NCBI GenBank assembly: GCA_934167465.1
Contig: CAKPKR010000008.1
Coordinates: forward strand, 1 to 41,839
Source: an uncultured Bacilli bacterium
Lineage (GTDB): Bacteria > Bacillota_I > Bacilli_A > RF39 > UBA660
Direction: 5' to 3'
Length of the DNA: 41,839 nt
Made by a program: the position numbers and the translations under genes. Below, one piece after another: positions 14,391-22,526 of this stretch. How positions within the stretch are numbered: position 1 is the first letter of the stretch; the number at the start of each line of letters is the position of its first letter. The notes below the pieces were generated by a model that saw only the letters and a program-made list of their open reading frames with translations, was not told where the DNA came from and searched no databases.

Positions 14391-14834
14391 ATGAGAGAAA
14401 GAATATTTGAAGATTTAAAAAATGCAATGAAAAATCAAGATAAAGATTTACTAGCCGTTATTCGTATGGTAAAAGGTGCTATAACATTAGAAGAAATTAA
14501 TAAAAAAAGAGAATTAACTGATGAGGAAATAATAGATATAATTAGTAAACAAATAAAAACTAGAAAAGAATCAATTCTTGAATTTGAAAAAGGTAATCGT
14601 AATGATTTAGTAGAAAAAACACAATCAGAAATTGAAATATTAAATAAATATATGCCTGAACAACTTAGTGAAGAAGAAATAAATAAAGAAATAGAGAAAG
14701 CATTTGAAGAAATAAAACCAACTGCTATGTCTGATATGGGAAAAATAATGGGAAAAGTTACACCAATATTTAGAGGAAAAGCAGACATGTCATTAGTTAG
14801 TAAGATAATAAAAGATAAACTTTCAAATATTTAA
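14391..14834 (+). CDS. yqeY: GatB/YqeY-domain protein
   Basis: 147 residues, full length for YqeY. Recognised by the helical pattern with LLAVIRMVKGAITLEEI, LNKYMPEQLSEEEI and the C-terminal MGKIMGKVTPIFRGKADMS. The domain is shared with the tail of the GatB amidotransferase subunit, which binds tRNA; the role of free-standing YqeY is unsettled. It lies 35 nt after rpsU, with AAAGGAAAT as ribosome-binding site. Confidence 0.93.
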   Translation: MRERIFEDLKNAMKNQDKDLLAVIRMVKGAITLEEINKKRELTDEEIIDIISKQIKTRKESILEFEKGNRNDLVEKTQSEIEILNKYMPEQLSEEEINKEIEKAFEEIKPTAMSDMGKIMGKVTPIFRGKADMSLVSKIIKDKLSNI

Positions 14835-14910
14835 TGGCTTTTTTCAATTTTTTCTTTTTTTTTTATTCAATTTATAGTATAATTGTATTTAGATTATAGG
14901 AGATGATATT

Positions 14911-16155
14911 GTGAAATACGTCTATACAAGTATTGATATTGGCTCTGATTCTGTTAAAGTAGTTGTTTCAGAACTATTTCAAGGTAAATTAAACTTATTA
15001 GCAGCATCTTCTGTTAAATCTAAAGGAATAAAAAAGGGATTAATCGTTGATGGAAAAGAAGCAAGTTCATCATTAAAAAAAGCTTTGAGTGATGTTGAAC
15101 AGATGCTAGGATTCAAAATTAACAAAGTAATAGCAACTGTACCAAACTATTTTTCTGAATTTGTTATTATAAAAGGAAGTATTGATTTAAATCCAGATAT
15201 GGAAATAAATGGACAAGATATTGTTAAAGTATTTGGAGAAGCAATGAAATCTAAAGATAAAGGTAACAAAGAAATGGTAACAATTATTCCTATTGATTTT
15301 ACAGTAGATAATGAAACAGGAATTAAAGATCCAAAAGGAAAACATGGTAACAAATTATCAACTCGTTCTGTTATGGTCCTTACACCAAAGAAAAATATCT
15401 TATCAGTGGTAAGTTTATTAGAAAATATAGGACTTGAAGTAATTGATGTTACACTAAATAGTATTGGTGATGTTAATTCAATTAAAGATAAACTTATTAA
15501 AGAAAAAGTAGGTGCGGTAATTAATATTGGACATGAAACTACTTCAATATCATTATATAATAAAGGAATTATTGTTAATAATTCAATGATTAGTGTTGGC
15601 GGAAAAAATGTAGATAGTGATATTTCCTATATATATAAACTAAAAGTCGAAGATGCTAGAATGATAAAAGAAAATTTTGCACTTGCCCATAAAAAATATG
15701 CAAGTAAAACTGATTATTATGAAATAACAAATAAATTAGGTGAAGAAATAAAAATTAACCAATTTGAAGTTTCAGAAGTAGTCCAAGCAAGGTTAGAAGA
15801 AATATTAGTTTTAGCAAGAAAAGAAATAAATGTTTTGACAAATCGTGAAGTTGATTATATACTAATAACTGGTGGAACTAGTAGTATGAATAATTTTTCC
15901 ATAATTGCAGAAGATGTTTTAAGTGAAAAAGCAAAAGTAACAAACATTCATCTTATAGGACTTAGAAATAATAAATTCTCTGCTGCAGTTGGAAACATTG
16001 CTTATTTTATAAGTAAGCAAAAATTAAAAGGAAAATATTTTTCACTAATTAGTAGAGAAGATATGGAAGTTTTATCTTCTACTAAAAAAAATTTAATAAA
16101 TATTTCAAATGAATCAATGTTAGGAAAAGTATTTGGTTACTTTTTCAACGAATAG
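14911..16155 (+). CDS. ftsA: cell division protein FtsA
   Basis: 414 residues, GTG start after AGGAGATG. The actin-fold phosphate-1 motif SIDIGSDSVKVVV, a 1C domain after it, and the adenosine motif ITGGTSSM are present. The C-terminus ends in an amphipathic helix (MLGKVFGYFFNE) that would tether FtsZ filaments to the membrane. ftsZ follows 11 nt later with its own GGGAGG, the usual ftsAZ operon. Confidence 0.95.
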   Translation: MKYVYTSIDIGSDSVKVVVSELFQGKLNLLAASSVKSKGIKKGLIVDGKEASSSLKKALSDVEQMLGFKINKVIATVPNYFSEFVIIKGSIDLNPDMEINGQDIVKVFGEAMKSKDKGNKEMVTIIPIDFTVDNETGIKDPKGKHGNKLSTRSVMVLTPKKNILSVVSLLENIGLEVIDVTLNSIGDVNSIKDKLIKEKVGAVINIGHETTSISLYNKGIIVNNSMISVGGKNVDSDISYIYKLKVEDARMIKENFALAHKKYASKTDYYEITNKLGEEIKINQFEVSEVVQARLEEILVLARKEINVLTNREVDYILITGGTSSMNNFSIIAEDVLSEKAKVTNIHLIGLRNNKFSAAVGNIAYFISKQKLKGKYFSLISREDMEVLSSTKKNLINISNESMLGKVFGYFFNE

Positions 16156-16166
16156 GGAGGATTATT

Positions 16167-17231
16167 ATGTTTGGATTAGAAATGGATCAATTAGCTAAGA
16201 TTAAAGTTATTGGTGCTGGTGGCGGAGGTAATAATGCCGTTAATAGAATGATTGAATCAGGAGTTAAAGGAGTAGAATTCATAGTAGCAAACACAGATTT
16301 ACAAGTTCTAAATAATTCTAAAGCTCCAGTAAAAATACAAATAGGCGCTGAATTAACAAGTGGATTAGGTGCTGGAGGAAAACCTGAAATTGGTAAAGAA
16401 TCCGCATTAGAATCAAGAAATGAAATTGAATCTGCTTTACAAGGCGCTGATATGGTTTTTATAACTTGTGGAATGGGGGGAGGAACTGGTACAGGTGCTG
16501 CTCCAGTTATTGCCGATATAGCTCAAGGAATGGGGGCATTAACAGTAGGTATTGTTACTAAACCATTCTCATTTGAAGGCAAAAAAAGAATGGATCAAGC
16601 ACTAGCTGGAATAGAAGAATTAAAAAAACATGTCGATACTTTAATTGTTATTCCAAATGATAAATTAAGAGAAATAATTGATAAATCAACACCATTGTTA
16701 GAATCATTCAAAGAAGTAGATAACGTCTTAAGAAGAGGTGTTCAATCAATATCTGATCTAATAGCTGTATCAGGATTAATTAATCTAGATTTTGCTGATG
16801 TTAAAGCTGTAATGGAAAAAAGAGGAAATGCTCTTATTGGAATTGGTATGGGTGTTGGTGAAAATAGAGCTACTGAAGCTGCAAGAGAAGCTGTTTCTAG
16901 TCCATTATTAGAAACAAGCATTAGTGGTGCTACAGATGCAATCATTAATGTAACAGGTGGTTCTAATTTAACTCTATTTGAAGTTGAAGAAGCAGCCGAA
17001 GTAATTAGAGCAAGTGCTAATACTGATATTAATACAATATTTGGAGCCGTAATTAATGAAAATTTAAATGATGAAATTATTGTTACTGTTATAGCAACTG
17101 GATTTGAAGATAAAAAAGATGAAATGCAACATGCTTATGTAGCAGAAGAAAAGAAAGAAGTATTTAGTTCAGTTGATGATGACGATGATGATTCAGATTT
17201 ACCTCCAATTTTAAGAAAAAGAGTATTTTAA
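16167..17231 (+). CDS. ftsZ: cell division GTPase FtsZ
   Basis: 354 residues. Nucleotide binding is shown by GAGGGGNNAV and the tubulin signature GGGTGTGAA; the T7-loop region LINLDFADVKAVM supplies the catalytic residues. The C-terminal peptide DLPPILRKRVF, after an acidic DDDDD linker, is the docking site for FtsA and other division proteins. The linker is short (roughly 25 residues). A terminator starts at the stop codon. Confidence 0.97.
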   Translation: MFGLEMDQLAKIKVIGAGGGGNNAVNRMIESGVKGVEFIVANTDLQVLNNSKAPVKIQIGAELTSGLGAGGKPEIGKESALESRNEIESALQGADMVFITCGMGGGTGTGAAPVIADIAQGMGALTVGIVTKPFSFEGKKRMDQALAGIEELKKHVDTLIVIPNDKLREIIDKSTPLLESFKEVDNVLRRGVQSISDLIAVSGLINLDFADVKAVMEKRGNALIGIGMGVGENRATEAAREAVSSPLLETSISGATDAIINVTGGSNLTLFEVEEAAEVIRASANTDINTIFGAVINENLNDEIIVTVIATGFEDKKDEMQHAYVAEEKKEVFSSVDDDDDDSDLPPILRKRVF

Positions 17232-17257
17232 GAGATTTTATAAGAATCTCTTTTAAT
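17230..17257 (+). terminator. terminator after ftsZ
   Basis: AAGAGATT (17230-17237) pairs with AATCTCTT (17245-17252), followed by TTAATTT. Confidence 0.85.
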
Positions 17258-17285
17258 TTGACAAAATTTTAATTTTTTATATAAT
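17258..17285 (+). promoter_or_regulatory. consensus promoter of a gene remnant
   Basis: TTGACA (17258-17263) and TATAAT (17280-17285), both perfect, 16-nt spacer. The only frame downstream is a broken ORF. Confidence 0.7.
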
Positions 17286-17309
17286 ATATATCATCAAAAG
17301 GGGGATTTA

Positions 17310-17432
17310 TATGGTTCGGTCAATCCTAAAAGCTTTGCTAAAGTTATAAACAAGTTTTTAGAACAAGATATTTTATTAGAAAAGGAACCATGTGATACAA
17401 ATGATTCAGTAATATTTGTAAAAAAGAAATAA
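17310..17432 (+). pseudogene. gene remnant between ftsZ and uvrA
   Basis: An open frame reads YGSVNPKSFAKVINKF, then LEQDILLEKEP and VIFVKKK. It looks like genuine protein, but no start codon exists in frame. A good ribosome-binding site (AAAAGGGGGA) precedes ATG 17311, which is in another frame and stops after 12 codons, so a frameshift close to the start is likely. With about 41 codons left I cannot identify the parent gene. A terminator-like palindrome (17421-17443) follows. Confidence 0.5.
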
Positions 17433-17448
17433 TTATTTCTTTTTTTGT
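17421..17448 (+). terminator. terminator after the remnant
   Basis: AAAGAAATAA and TTATTTCTTT form a nearly loopless palindrome followed by a T run. Confidence 0.55.
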
Positions 17449-17479
17449 TAAGAAAATTCTACAAAATTATCAAAATATA

Positions 17480-17508
17480 TTTACAAACAAATGTTTGTTT
17501 GATATAAT
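17480..17508 (+). promoter_or_regulatory. uvrA promoter with LexA (SOS) box
   Basis: TTTACA (17480-17485) and TATAAT (17503-17508) are 17 nt apart. CAAACAAATGTTTG (17484-17497), a perfect inverted repeat fitting the Bacillota SOS box CGAAC-N4-GTTCG with symmetrical G-to-A changes, overlaps the -35 and spacer. LexA bound here would block transcription until DNA damage. Confidence 0.75.
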
Positions 17509-17547
17509 TTCTACAAATTGTGTTATAATAAGTGATGAGGTGTTTTT

Positions 17548-20361
17548 ATGGATAAAATTGTAATAAAAGGCGCGAGAGAAAATAATTTAAAAAATATTAA
17601 TATTGAATTACCAAAAAATAAATTAATTGTTATGACAGGTGTATCAGGAAGTGGTAAATCATCTTTAGCATTCGATACAATATATGAAGAAGGAAGAAGA
17701 AGATATGTTGAGTCTTTAAGTAGTTATGCAAGACAATTTTTAGGTGGATCTGAAAAACCAAACGTTGACTCAATTGAAGGTTTATCACCATCAATTAGTA
17801 TTGATCAAAAAACTACTAGTAAAAATCCAAGAAGTACAGTTGGAACTGTAACCGAAATATATGATTATTTAAGACTACTATATGCAAGAATTGGTATTCC
17901 TTATTGTCCGGTACATAATAAACCAATAAGTAGTCAAAGCATTGAAGAAATGACTAATCAAGTATTAAATTTAGAAGACAATTCCAAAATTAAAATATTA
18001 AGTCCAGTTATTTATGGTGAAAAAGGGACATTTAAAGATTTATTTGCTAAATTATTAAAGGACGGATATGCTAGAGTTGAAGTCGACGAAAAAGATTATG
18101 ACTTAACTGAAGAAATTGAACTAGAAAAAAATAAAAAACATTATATTAGTGTAATTATAGATAGATTAATAATCAAAGATGGTGTTAGAAGTAGACTATA
18201 TAGCTCAATTGAAACAGCATCAAAATTAAGCAATGGTAAAGTAGAAATCGAAGTAATAGGTTCACATAAATTTGTGATGAGTGAAAAATATGCTTGTCCA
18301 GATTGTGATTTTAGTTTACCAGAACTAGAACCTAGATTGTTCTCATTTAATGCTCCATATGGTGCTTGCCCAGACTGTAAGGGACTTGGAATAAAATATA
18401 AAATTGATGAAAATTTAGTAATACCTGACCGAGAACTGTCAATTAATGAAGGCGCTATCAAAGTAATAAATTTAGATGAGGATGGTAATATAATAACGAC
18501 TCAAATAAATACCTTAGCTGAACATTTTGATATTGATTTAAATATTCCAGTAAGTAAGTTAGAAAAAGAAAAACTAAACATACTATTATATGGAACTAAT
18601 GAAATATTAGAATTTAAATATGTATCTAAAAATGGTAGTGTTAGAAAAACAAAAGATATGTTTGAAGGAATTATAACAAATCTAGAAAGAAGATATGTTG
18701 AAACTAAAAGCACTTGGATTAGAGATTGGATAGAAAATTATATGACAGAAGATATTTGTCCAACTTGTAAAGGTGCAAGATTAGATAGTAGTGTTTTATC
18801 AGTATTAGTTGGTAAAAAAAATATTTATGAAATTACTAAACTAAGTATCAAAGAATTATATGATTTTTTATCTAATTTAAAATTAAATAAAGAACAACAA
18901 GAAATAAGCAAATTAATAACTAAAGAAATATTAGAAAGACTTAAATTTTTAATTAATGTCGGATTAGAGTATTTGACACTAGCTAGAAGTGCTGGAACAT
19001 TATCAGGTGGTGAAGCACAAAGAATTCGTTTAGCGACTCAAATAGGATCTAGATTATCAGGTGTATTATATGTTTTAGATGAGCCTAGTATTGGATTACA
19101 TCAAAGAGATAATAATAGGCTAATCAATTCATTATTAGAAATGCGTGACTTAGATAATACACTAATAGTAGTCGAACACGATAGTGATACTATGTTGGCC
19201 GCTGATTATTTAGTTGATATAGGTCCAGGTGCTGGTATTCACGGTGGTGAAGTAGTAGCTTGTGGAACACCAAAAGAAGTAATGGCCAATCCTAATAGCT
19301 TAACTGGTAAATACTTAACAGGAGAATTAAAAATAGAAGTGCCTAAAACAAGGAGAAAAGGTAATAAAAAATTCATTGAAATAAAAGGCGCTAAAGAAAA
19401 TAATTTAAAAAACATTAATGTTAAATTTCCACTTGGTACCTTAACTTGTGTAACTGGTGTATCAGGAAGTGGAAAAAGTACTTTAATCAATGAAATATTA
19501 TATAAAGTCGCTCGTAATAGTCTATATAAAACTAAAGAGAAACCAGGAAAATATAAAGAAGTAAAAGGATTAGAAAATATTGATAAAGTAGTTGATATTT
19601 CGCAGACTCCTATCGGAAGAACACCAAGATCTAATCCAGCAACTTATGTTGGAGTATTTGATGATATTAGAGATGTTTTTGCAGAAACCAAAGAAGCTAA
19701 AATACGAGGTTATGATAAAGGTAGATTTAGTTTTAATGTAAAAGGCGGAAGATGTGAAGCCTGTTGGGGAGATGGTGTTAAAAAAATAGAAATGCACTTT
19801 TTACCAGACGTTTATGTTCCTTGTGAAGTTTGTCATGGAACTAGATACAATAGTGAGACATTAGAAGTCAAGTTTAAGGGGAAAAGCATCTATGATGTTC
19901 TAGAAATGAGAGTAGAAGAAGCTATTGAATTTTTTGAAAATTTTCCTAAAATTAAAAATAAATTACAAATGTTAATGGATGTTGGACTTTCTTATGTTAA
20001 ATTAGGTCAATCTTCAACAACATTGTCAGGTGGTGAAGCTGCTAGAATAAAACTTGCCAAAGAATTACAAAAAAAACCAACTGGGAAAAGTTTATTCATA
20101 TTAGATGAACCAACAACTGGATTACATATAGATGATATAAAAAAATTATTAGTTATCTTAAATAGAATAGTAGATAATGGTGATACTGTTTTAGTAATTG
20201 AACATAATTTGGATGTTATTAAAACAGCTGATTATATAATAGATTTAGGCCCAGAAGGTGGCGATGGAGGTGGCAGTATAGTTGCTAAAGGTACACCAGA
20301 AGATATTGTTAAAGTTAAAGAAAGTTATACTGGAGAATTTTTAAAACAATATTTGAAGTAA
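17548..20361 (+). CDS. uvrA: excinuclease ABC subunit A (UvrA)
   Basis: 937 residues, full length. Two ABC ATPase modules: Walker A GVSGSGKSSLAFDTIY near the N-terminus and GVSGSGKSTLINEIL near residue 640; signatures LSGGEAQRIRLA and LSGGEAARIKLA. Zinc-binding CxxC pairs are seen in CPDCDF and CPDCKG and again in CEACWG and CEVCHG. UvrA finds bulky DNA lesions with UvrB. Control by the SOS box upstream fits. uvrB is not in the window, unlike the common uvrBA arrangement. Confidence 0.98.
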   Translation: MDKIVIKGARENNLKNINIELPKNKLIVMTGVSGSGKSSLAFDTIYEEGRRRYVESLSSYARQFLGGSEKPNVDSIEGLSPSISIDQKTTSKNPRSTVGTVTEIYDYLRLLYARIGIPYCPVHNKPISSQSIEEMTNQVLNLEDNSKIKILSPVIYGEKGTFKDLFAKLLKDGYARVEVDEKDYDLTEEIELEKNKKHYISVIIDRLIIKDGVRSRLYSSIETASKLSNGKVEIEVIGSHKFVMSEKYACPDCDFSLPELEPRLFSFNAPYGACPDCKGLGIKYKIDENLVIPDRELSINEGAIKVINLDEDGNIITTQINTLAEHFDIDLNIPVSKLEKEKLNILLYGTNEILEFKYVSKNGSVRKTKDMFEGIITNLERRYVETKSTWIRDWIENYMTEDICPTCKGARLDSSVLSVLVGKKNIYEITKLSIKELYDFLSNLKLNKEQQEISKLITKEILERLKFLINVGLEYLTLARSAGTLSGGEAQRIRLATQIGSRLSGVLYVLDEPSIGLHQRDNNRLINSLLEMRDLDNTLIVVEHDSDTMLAADYLVDIGPGAGIHGGEVVACGTPKEVMANPNSLTGKYLTGELKIEVPKTRRKGNKKFIEIKGAKENNLKNINVKFPLGTLTCVTGVSGSGKSTLINEILYKVARNSLYKTKEKPGKYKEVKGLENIDKVVDISQTPIGRTPRSNPATYVGVFDDIRDVFAETKEAKIRGYDKGRFSFNVKGGRCEACWGDGVKKIEMHFLPDVYVPCEVCHGTRYNSETLEVKFKGKSIYDVLEMRVEEAIEFFENFPKIKNKLQMLMDVGLSYVKLGQSSTTLSGGEAARIKLAKELQKKPTGKSLFILDEPTTGLHIDDIKKLLVILNRIVDNGDTVLVIEHNLDVIKTADYIIDLGPEGGDGGGSIVAKGTPEDIVKVKESYTGEFLKQYLK

Positions 20362-20371
20362 GAGGTTAATT

Positions 20372-20677
20372 ATGAATTATAAAATTGTAACAATATGTGG
20401 TAGTATGAAATTTAGAAATGAAATGATGATGATTTCTGAAAAATTAGAATTAGAACAAAGATATGTAGTAATTCAATGTATTTATGGTGATTCATCAAAA
20501 GAATATAATGAGTTCGAAATGGAAATATTATCCCAACTTCATTTCGAAAAAATCAAAATTAGTGATGCAATTTATGTCGTTAATATAAATGGTTATATTG
20601 GTGAAGCGACAAAAAAAGAAATTGAATTTGCAAAATCACTTAATAAAGAAATTTTATATTTAGAACCATTAAATTAA
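20372..20677 (+). CDS. nucleoside 2-deoxyribosyltransferase-like protein
   Basis: 101 residues. Starts ICGSMKFRNEM (the GSMKF nucleotide-binding motif) and has VVNINGYIGEATKKEIEFA, both typical of small Rossmann-like proteins annotated as nucleoside 2-deoxyribosyltransferase-like. Related enzymes move deoxyribose between bases or hydrolyse nucleotide N-glycosidic bonds. It is 10 nt behind uvrA, so cotranscription and a nucleotide-sanitising role are plausible but inferred. Confidence 0.7.
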   Translation: MNYKIVTICGSMKFRNEMMMISEKLELEQRYVVIQCIYGDSSKEYNEFEMEILSQLHFEKIKISDAIYVVNINGYIGEATKKEIEFAKSLNKEILYLEPLN

Positions 20678-20874
20678 AAGTTTTTACCTAGTTATTTCAA
20701 TTTCAAAATCTAAGTTTTCATAGTAAAAATTTAAAAACTTATTTTGTGGTTTTTGTCGGAATTTGTATGTAAAAAATTAGATAAGAAAAATAAAAAAATA
20801 TGTTAGAATATAAATCGATATATCTAATTGGTGTTAGTGCATCCCTTCTTAAACAAGAAGAAGAGGTGGTCGTT

Positions 20875-20931
20875 ATGAAAGAAAGAGAAAAAACTCTATT
20901 CTTAATAATCTTCCTACTATTATTTATATAA
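20875..20931 (+). pseudogene. frameshifted toxin-like peptide, copy 2
   Basis: Identical to copies 3 and 4 for 18 codons (MKEREKTLFLII then FLLLFI), then one missing G relative to them (TTTATA-TAA instead of TTTATAGTAA) creates an immediate TAA. The rest of the frame is still visible downstream in another phase, so the loss is recent. Confidence 0.75.
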
Positions 20932-20950
20932 TTATATTACTTTATAAATA

Positions 20951-21064
20951 AAAAAAATTGCACTATCACAGGGGGATAGTGCTTTTCAATCAAATTATGG
21001 AATGTATCTAACTCTTAGAACAATTAGATATATCCTTTTTTATTGTATGAGTGATAACTCATCT
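20951..21064 (-). ncRNA. predicted antisense RNA, copy 2 (promoter altered)
   Basis: Same layout as the other copies, but the reverse -10 reads TACTAT in place of TATCAT (position 21071-21076), a weaker match to TATAAT, with TTGAAA and the 17-nt spacer unchanged. Expression is doubtful. Confidence 0.45.
20999..21042 (+). terminator. toxin mRNA terminator, copy 2
   Basis: GGAATGTATCTAA (20999-21011) pairs with TTAGATATATCC (21024-21035), then a T run. Confidence 0.8.
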
Positions 21065-21148
21065 ATATACATAGTAACATTTTAAAAATATTTTTTCAAT
21101 AATATTATAAAATAAATTGCAAAATTTAAAAACGAACAAAATTTCTAC

Positions 21149-21179
21149 TTGACTTTTACGTCTGGGGGGGGGGTATGAT
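21149..21179 (+). promoter_or_regulatory. poly-G spacer promoter 4 (phase-variable type)
   Basis: TTGACT (21149-21154) and TATGAT (21174-21179), 19-nt spacer ending in G10 (21164-21173). Upstream CGAACAAAATTTCT present. Confidence 0.86.
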
Positions 21180-21202
21180 AGTATTGGAAAGTAGGAATAT
21201 AA

Positions 21203-22015
21203 ATGAAAACAATAATAAAAAGTAGGATATTTATTTTTATATTAATAGCTATAATATTTACAAGTATAGGAGTATATGCCGCAACCACATATAAAGCCAG
21301 TGATGTAATATATAATGCCAGTGATGGAACAAGTAAAAATGTAAATGATGCGTTGAATGAATTGTATGCTAAAAAATCTACTTGTGATAATAAATTTTGT
21401 TATTCTTTAAAAACAGGATCAGCAGTTTTTTATAATCCTGTAAGTGGTACAAAATGCGATGCAGGTGAAGCTGTAACATCAAGTACAACCGGAACAAAAA
21501 CAGGATGTATGAAATGGTATATATATAATTACAATAATGAATCATCAACCGTTGATATGATATTAGATCATAATACTACTGCAGGAATTGCTTGGTATGG
21601 TCGTCCTGAAAATGTAGCATATGAAGATAGTCTTGTAAAACTAGAAGTAGATAAATTAGTTAGTGAGTCAAAATGGAAAGATATACCAAGGTTAATAAGA
21701 GCAGAAGAGATTGTTCAAATAACAGGAAAAACAGATTGGACAAATACAAGTGCTGAGTTTGAATTAGATAGTGTTAAAGAAAATGGAAAAAGTAAATATG
21801 CATGGTTATTTGATTATACATCGATTTGCACAGGTTCTGGATGTAATATAGCAGATTCGAGTAACTGGGGTTATTGGACCTCAACACCTTATGGAGGAGT
21901 AGGAAATTGTGTTTGGAGTGTACATAGTTATAATCAAGCTGTTTGTATTTCCGTCCAAGATAAACGTATGGGGATTCGCCCCGTTATAACAATCCTAAAA
22001 TCAAAATTATCATAA
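21203..22015 (+). CDS. poly-G-controlled secreted protein, paralogue 4 (C-lectin-like ectodomain)
   Basis: 270 residues. Signal peptide ending VYA, the shared neck to about residue 55, then an ectodomain homologous to that of paralogue 3: FYNPVSGTKC, TKTGCMKWY, LDHNTTAGIAWYG, IPRLIRAEEI, YAWLFDYT, and the end YWTSTPYG ... MGIRPVITI. The framework is well conserved between the two, but the 20-25 residues between YWTST and GIRPVI are almost wholly different, as in C-lectin-like binding loops. The ATG follows GTAGGAATATAA. Preceded by decayed toxin-like cassette copy 2. Function unknown; a binding role is inferred. Confidence 0.8.
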   Translation: MKTIIKSRIFIFILIAIIFTSIGVYAATTYKASDVIYNASDGTSKNVNDALNELYAKKSTCDNKFCYSLKTGSAVFYNPVSGTKCDAGEAVTSSTTGTKTGCMKWYIYNYNNESSTVDMILDHNTTAGIAWYGRPENVAYEDSLVKLEVDKLVSESKWKDIPRLIRAEEIVQITGKTDWTNTSAEFELDSVKENGKSKYAWLFDYTSICTGSGCNIADSSNWGYWTSTPYGGVGNCVWSVHSYNQAVCISVQDKRMGIRPVITILKSKLS

Positions 22016-22161
22016 TAAAAAAATTTTATTATAGAGTTCTTTGTCGAAATTTGTATGTCAAAAATTGGATAAGAAAAATTAAAAATATGATAGAATATAA
22101 ATCGATATATTTAATTGGTATTAGTGCATTCCTTCTAGAATAAGAAGGAGAGGTGGTTGTT

Positions 22162-22239
22162 ATGAAAGAAAGAGAAAAAACTCTATTCTTAATAATCTTC
22201 CTACTATTATTTATAGTAATTATATTACTTTATAAATAA
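22162..22239 (+). CDS. 25-residue hydrophobic toxin-like peptide, copy 3
   Basis: Starts MKEREKTLFLII and ends VIILLYK; a single membrane helix after a charged N-terminus. Ribosome-binding site AGAGGTGG. The peptide is identical in sequence to copy 4, while flanking DNA differs, suggesting selection or recent exchange. Confidence 0.72.
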   Translation: MKEREKTLFLIIFLLLFIVIILLYK

Positions 22240-22353
22240 AAAAATTGCACTATCACAGGGGGATAGTGCTTTCAAAAAAAACAATTTGGAATGTATCTAA
22301 CTCTTTCAGCAATTAGATATATCCTTTTTTATTGTATGAGTGATAACTCATCT
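22238..22353 (-). ncRNA. predicted antisense antitoxin RNA, copy 3
   Basis: Reverse promoter TTGAAA-17-TATCAT gives an RNA of about 115 nt ending at the GCACTATC/GATAGTGC hairpin and a U run. Overlaps the toxin mRNA 3' tail completely. Confidence 0.65.
22288..22331 (+). terminator. toxin mRNA terminator, copy 3
   Basis: GGAATGTATCTAA (22288-22300) pairs with TTAGATATATCC (22313-22324), then T6. Confidence 0.8.
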
Positions 22354-22473
22354 ATATACATGATAACATTTTAAAAATATTTTTTCAATAATTTTTATAT
22401 TTTAATTTGAGAAAAGTTATATAGATTAATTTAAAAATTTATACAAAATCAAAAAAACGAACAAAATTTCTAC

Positions 22474-22504
22474 TTGATTTTTACGTCTGGGGGGGGGGTA
22501 TAAT
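22474..22504 (+). promoter_or_regulatory. poly-G spacer promoter 5 (phase-variable type)
   Basis: TTGATT (22474-22479) and TATAAT (22499-22504), 19-nt spacer ending in G10 (22489-22498). Near-identical to promoter 3 through the start codon. Confidence 0.87.
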
Positions 22505-22526
22505 CTAAGTAGGATAGGTGTTATAA

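Larger units (their letters stand above)
20684..21105 (+). repeat. type I toxin-antitoxin-like cassette, copy 2 (decayed)
   Basis: Shares with copy 4 an extra upstream segment (from TTTACCTAGTTATTTCAATT). Elements: TGTCGGA (20754-20760), -10 TAGAAT with TG extension (20804-20809), leader GATATATCTAATTG (20817-20830), CTTCTT/AAGAAG hairpin, truncated toxin ORF (20875-20931), hairpins 20960-20982 and 20999-21035, and a reverse promoter with intact -35 (21094-21099) but changed -10 (21071-21076). It fills the gap between the deoxyribosyltransferase-like gene and promoter 4. Confidence 0.75.
22037..22394 (+). repeat. type I toxin-antitoxin-like cassette, copy 3
   Basis: Elements: TGTCGAA (22042-22048, identical to the Spo0A box core), -10 TAGAAT (22091-22096) with TG extension, leader GATATATTTAATTG, CCTTCT/AGAAGG hairpin, intact toxin ORF (22162-22239), hairpins 22247-22269 and 22288-22324, and an intact reverse promoter (-10 at 22360-22365, -35 at 22383-22388, 17-nt spacer). 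It fills most of the gap between paralogues 4 and 5. Confidence 0.77.

Noticed and set aside
13237..22015. Diversity-generating retroelement acting on the C-lectin-like genes.
   Set aside because: No reverse transcriptase, template repeat or accessory gene is present in this window.
21999..22036. Terminator after paralogue 4 (ATAATAAAA with TTTTATTAT).
   Set aside because: The stem is entirely A/T and is not followed by a T run, so it is too weak to call.
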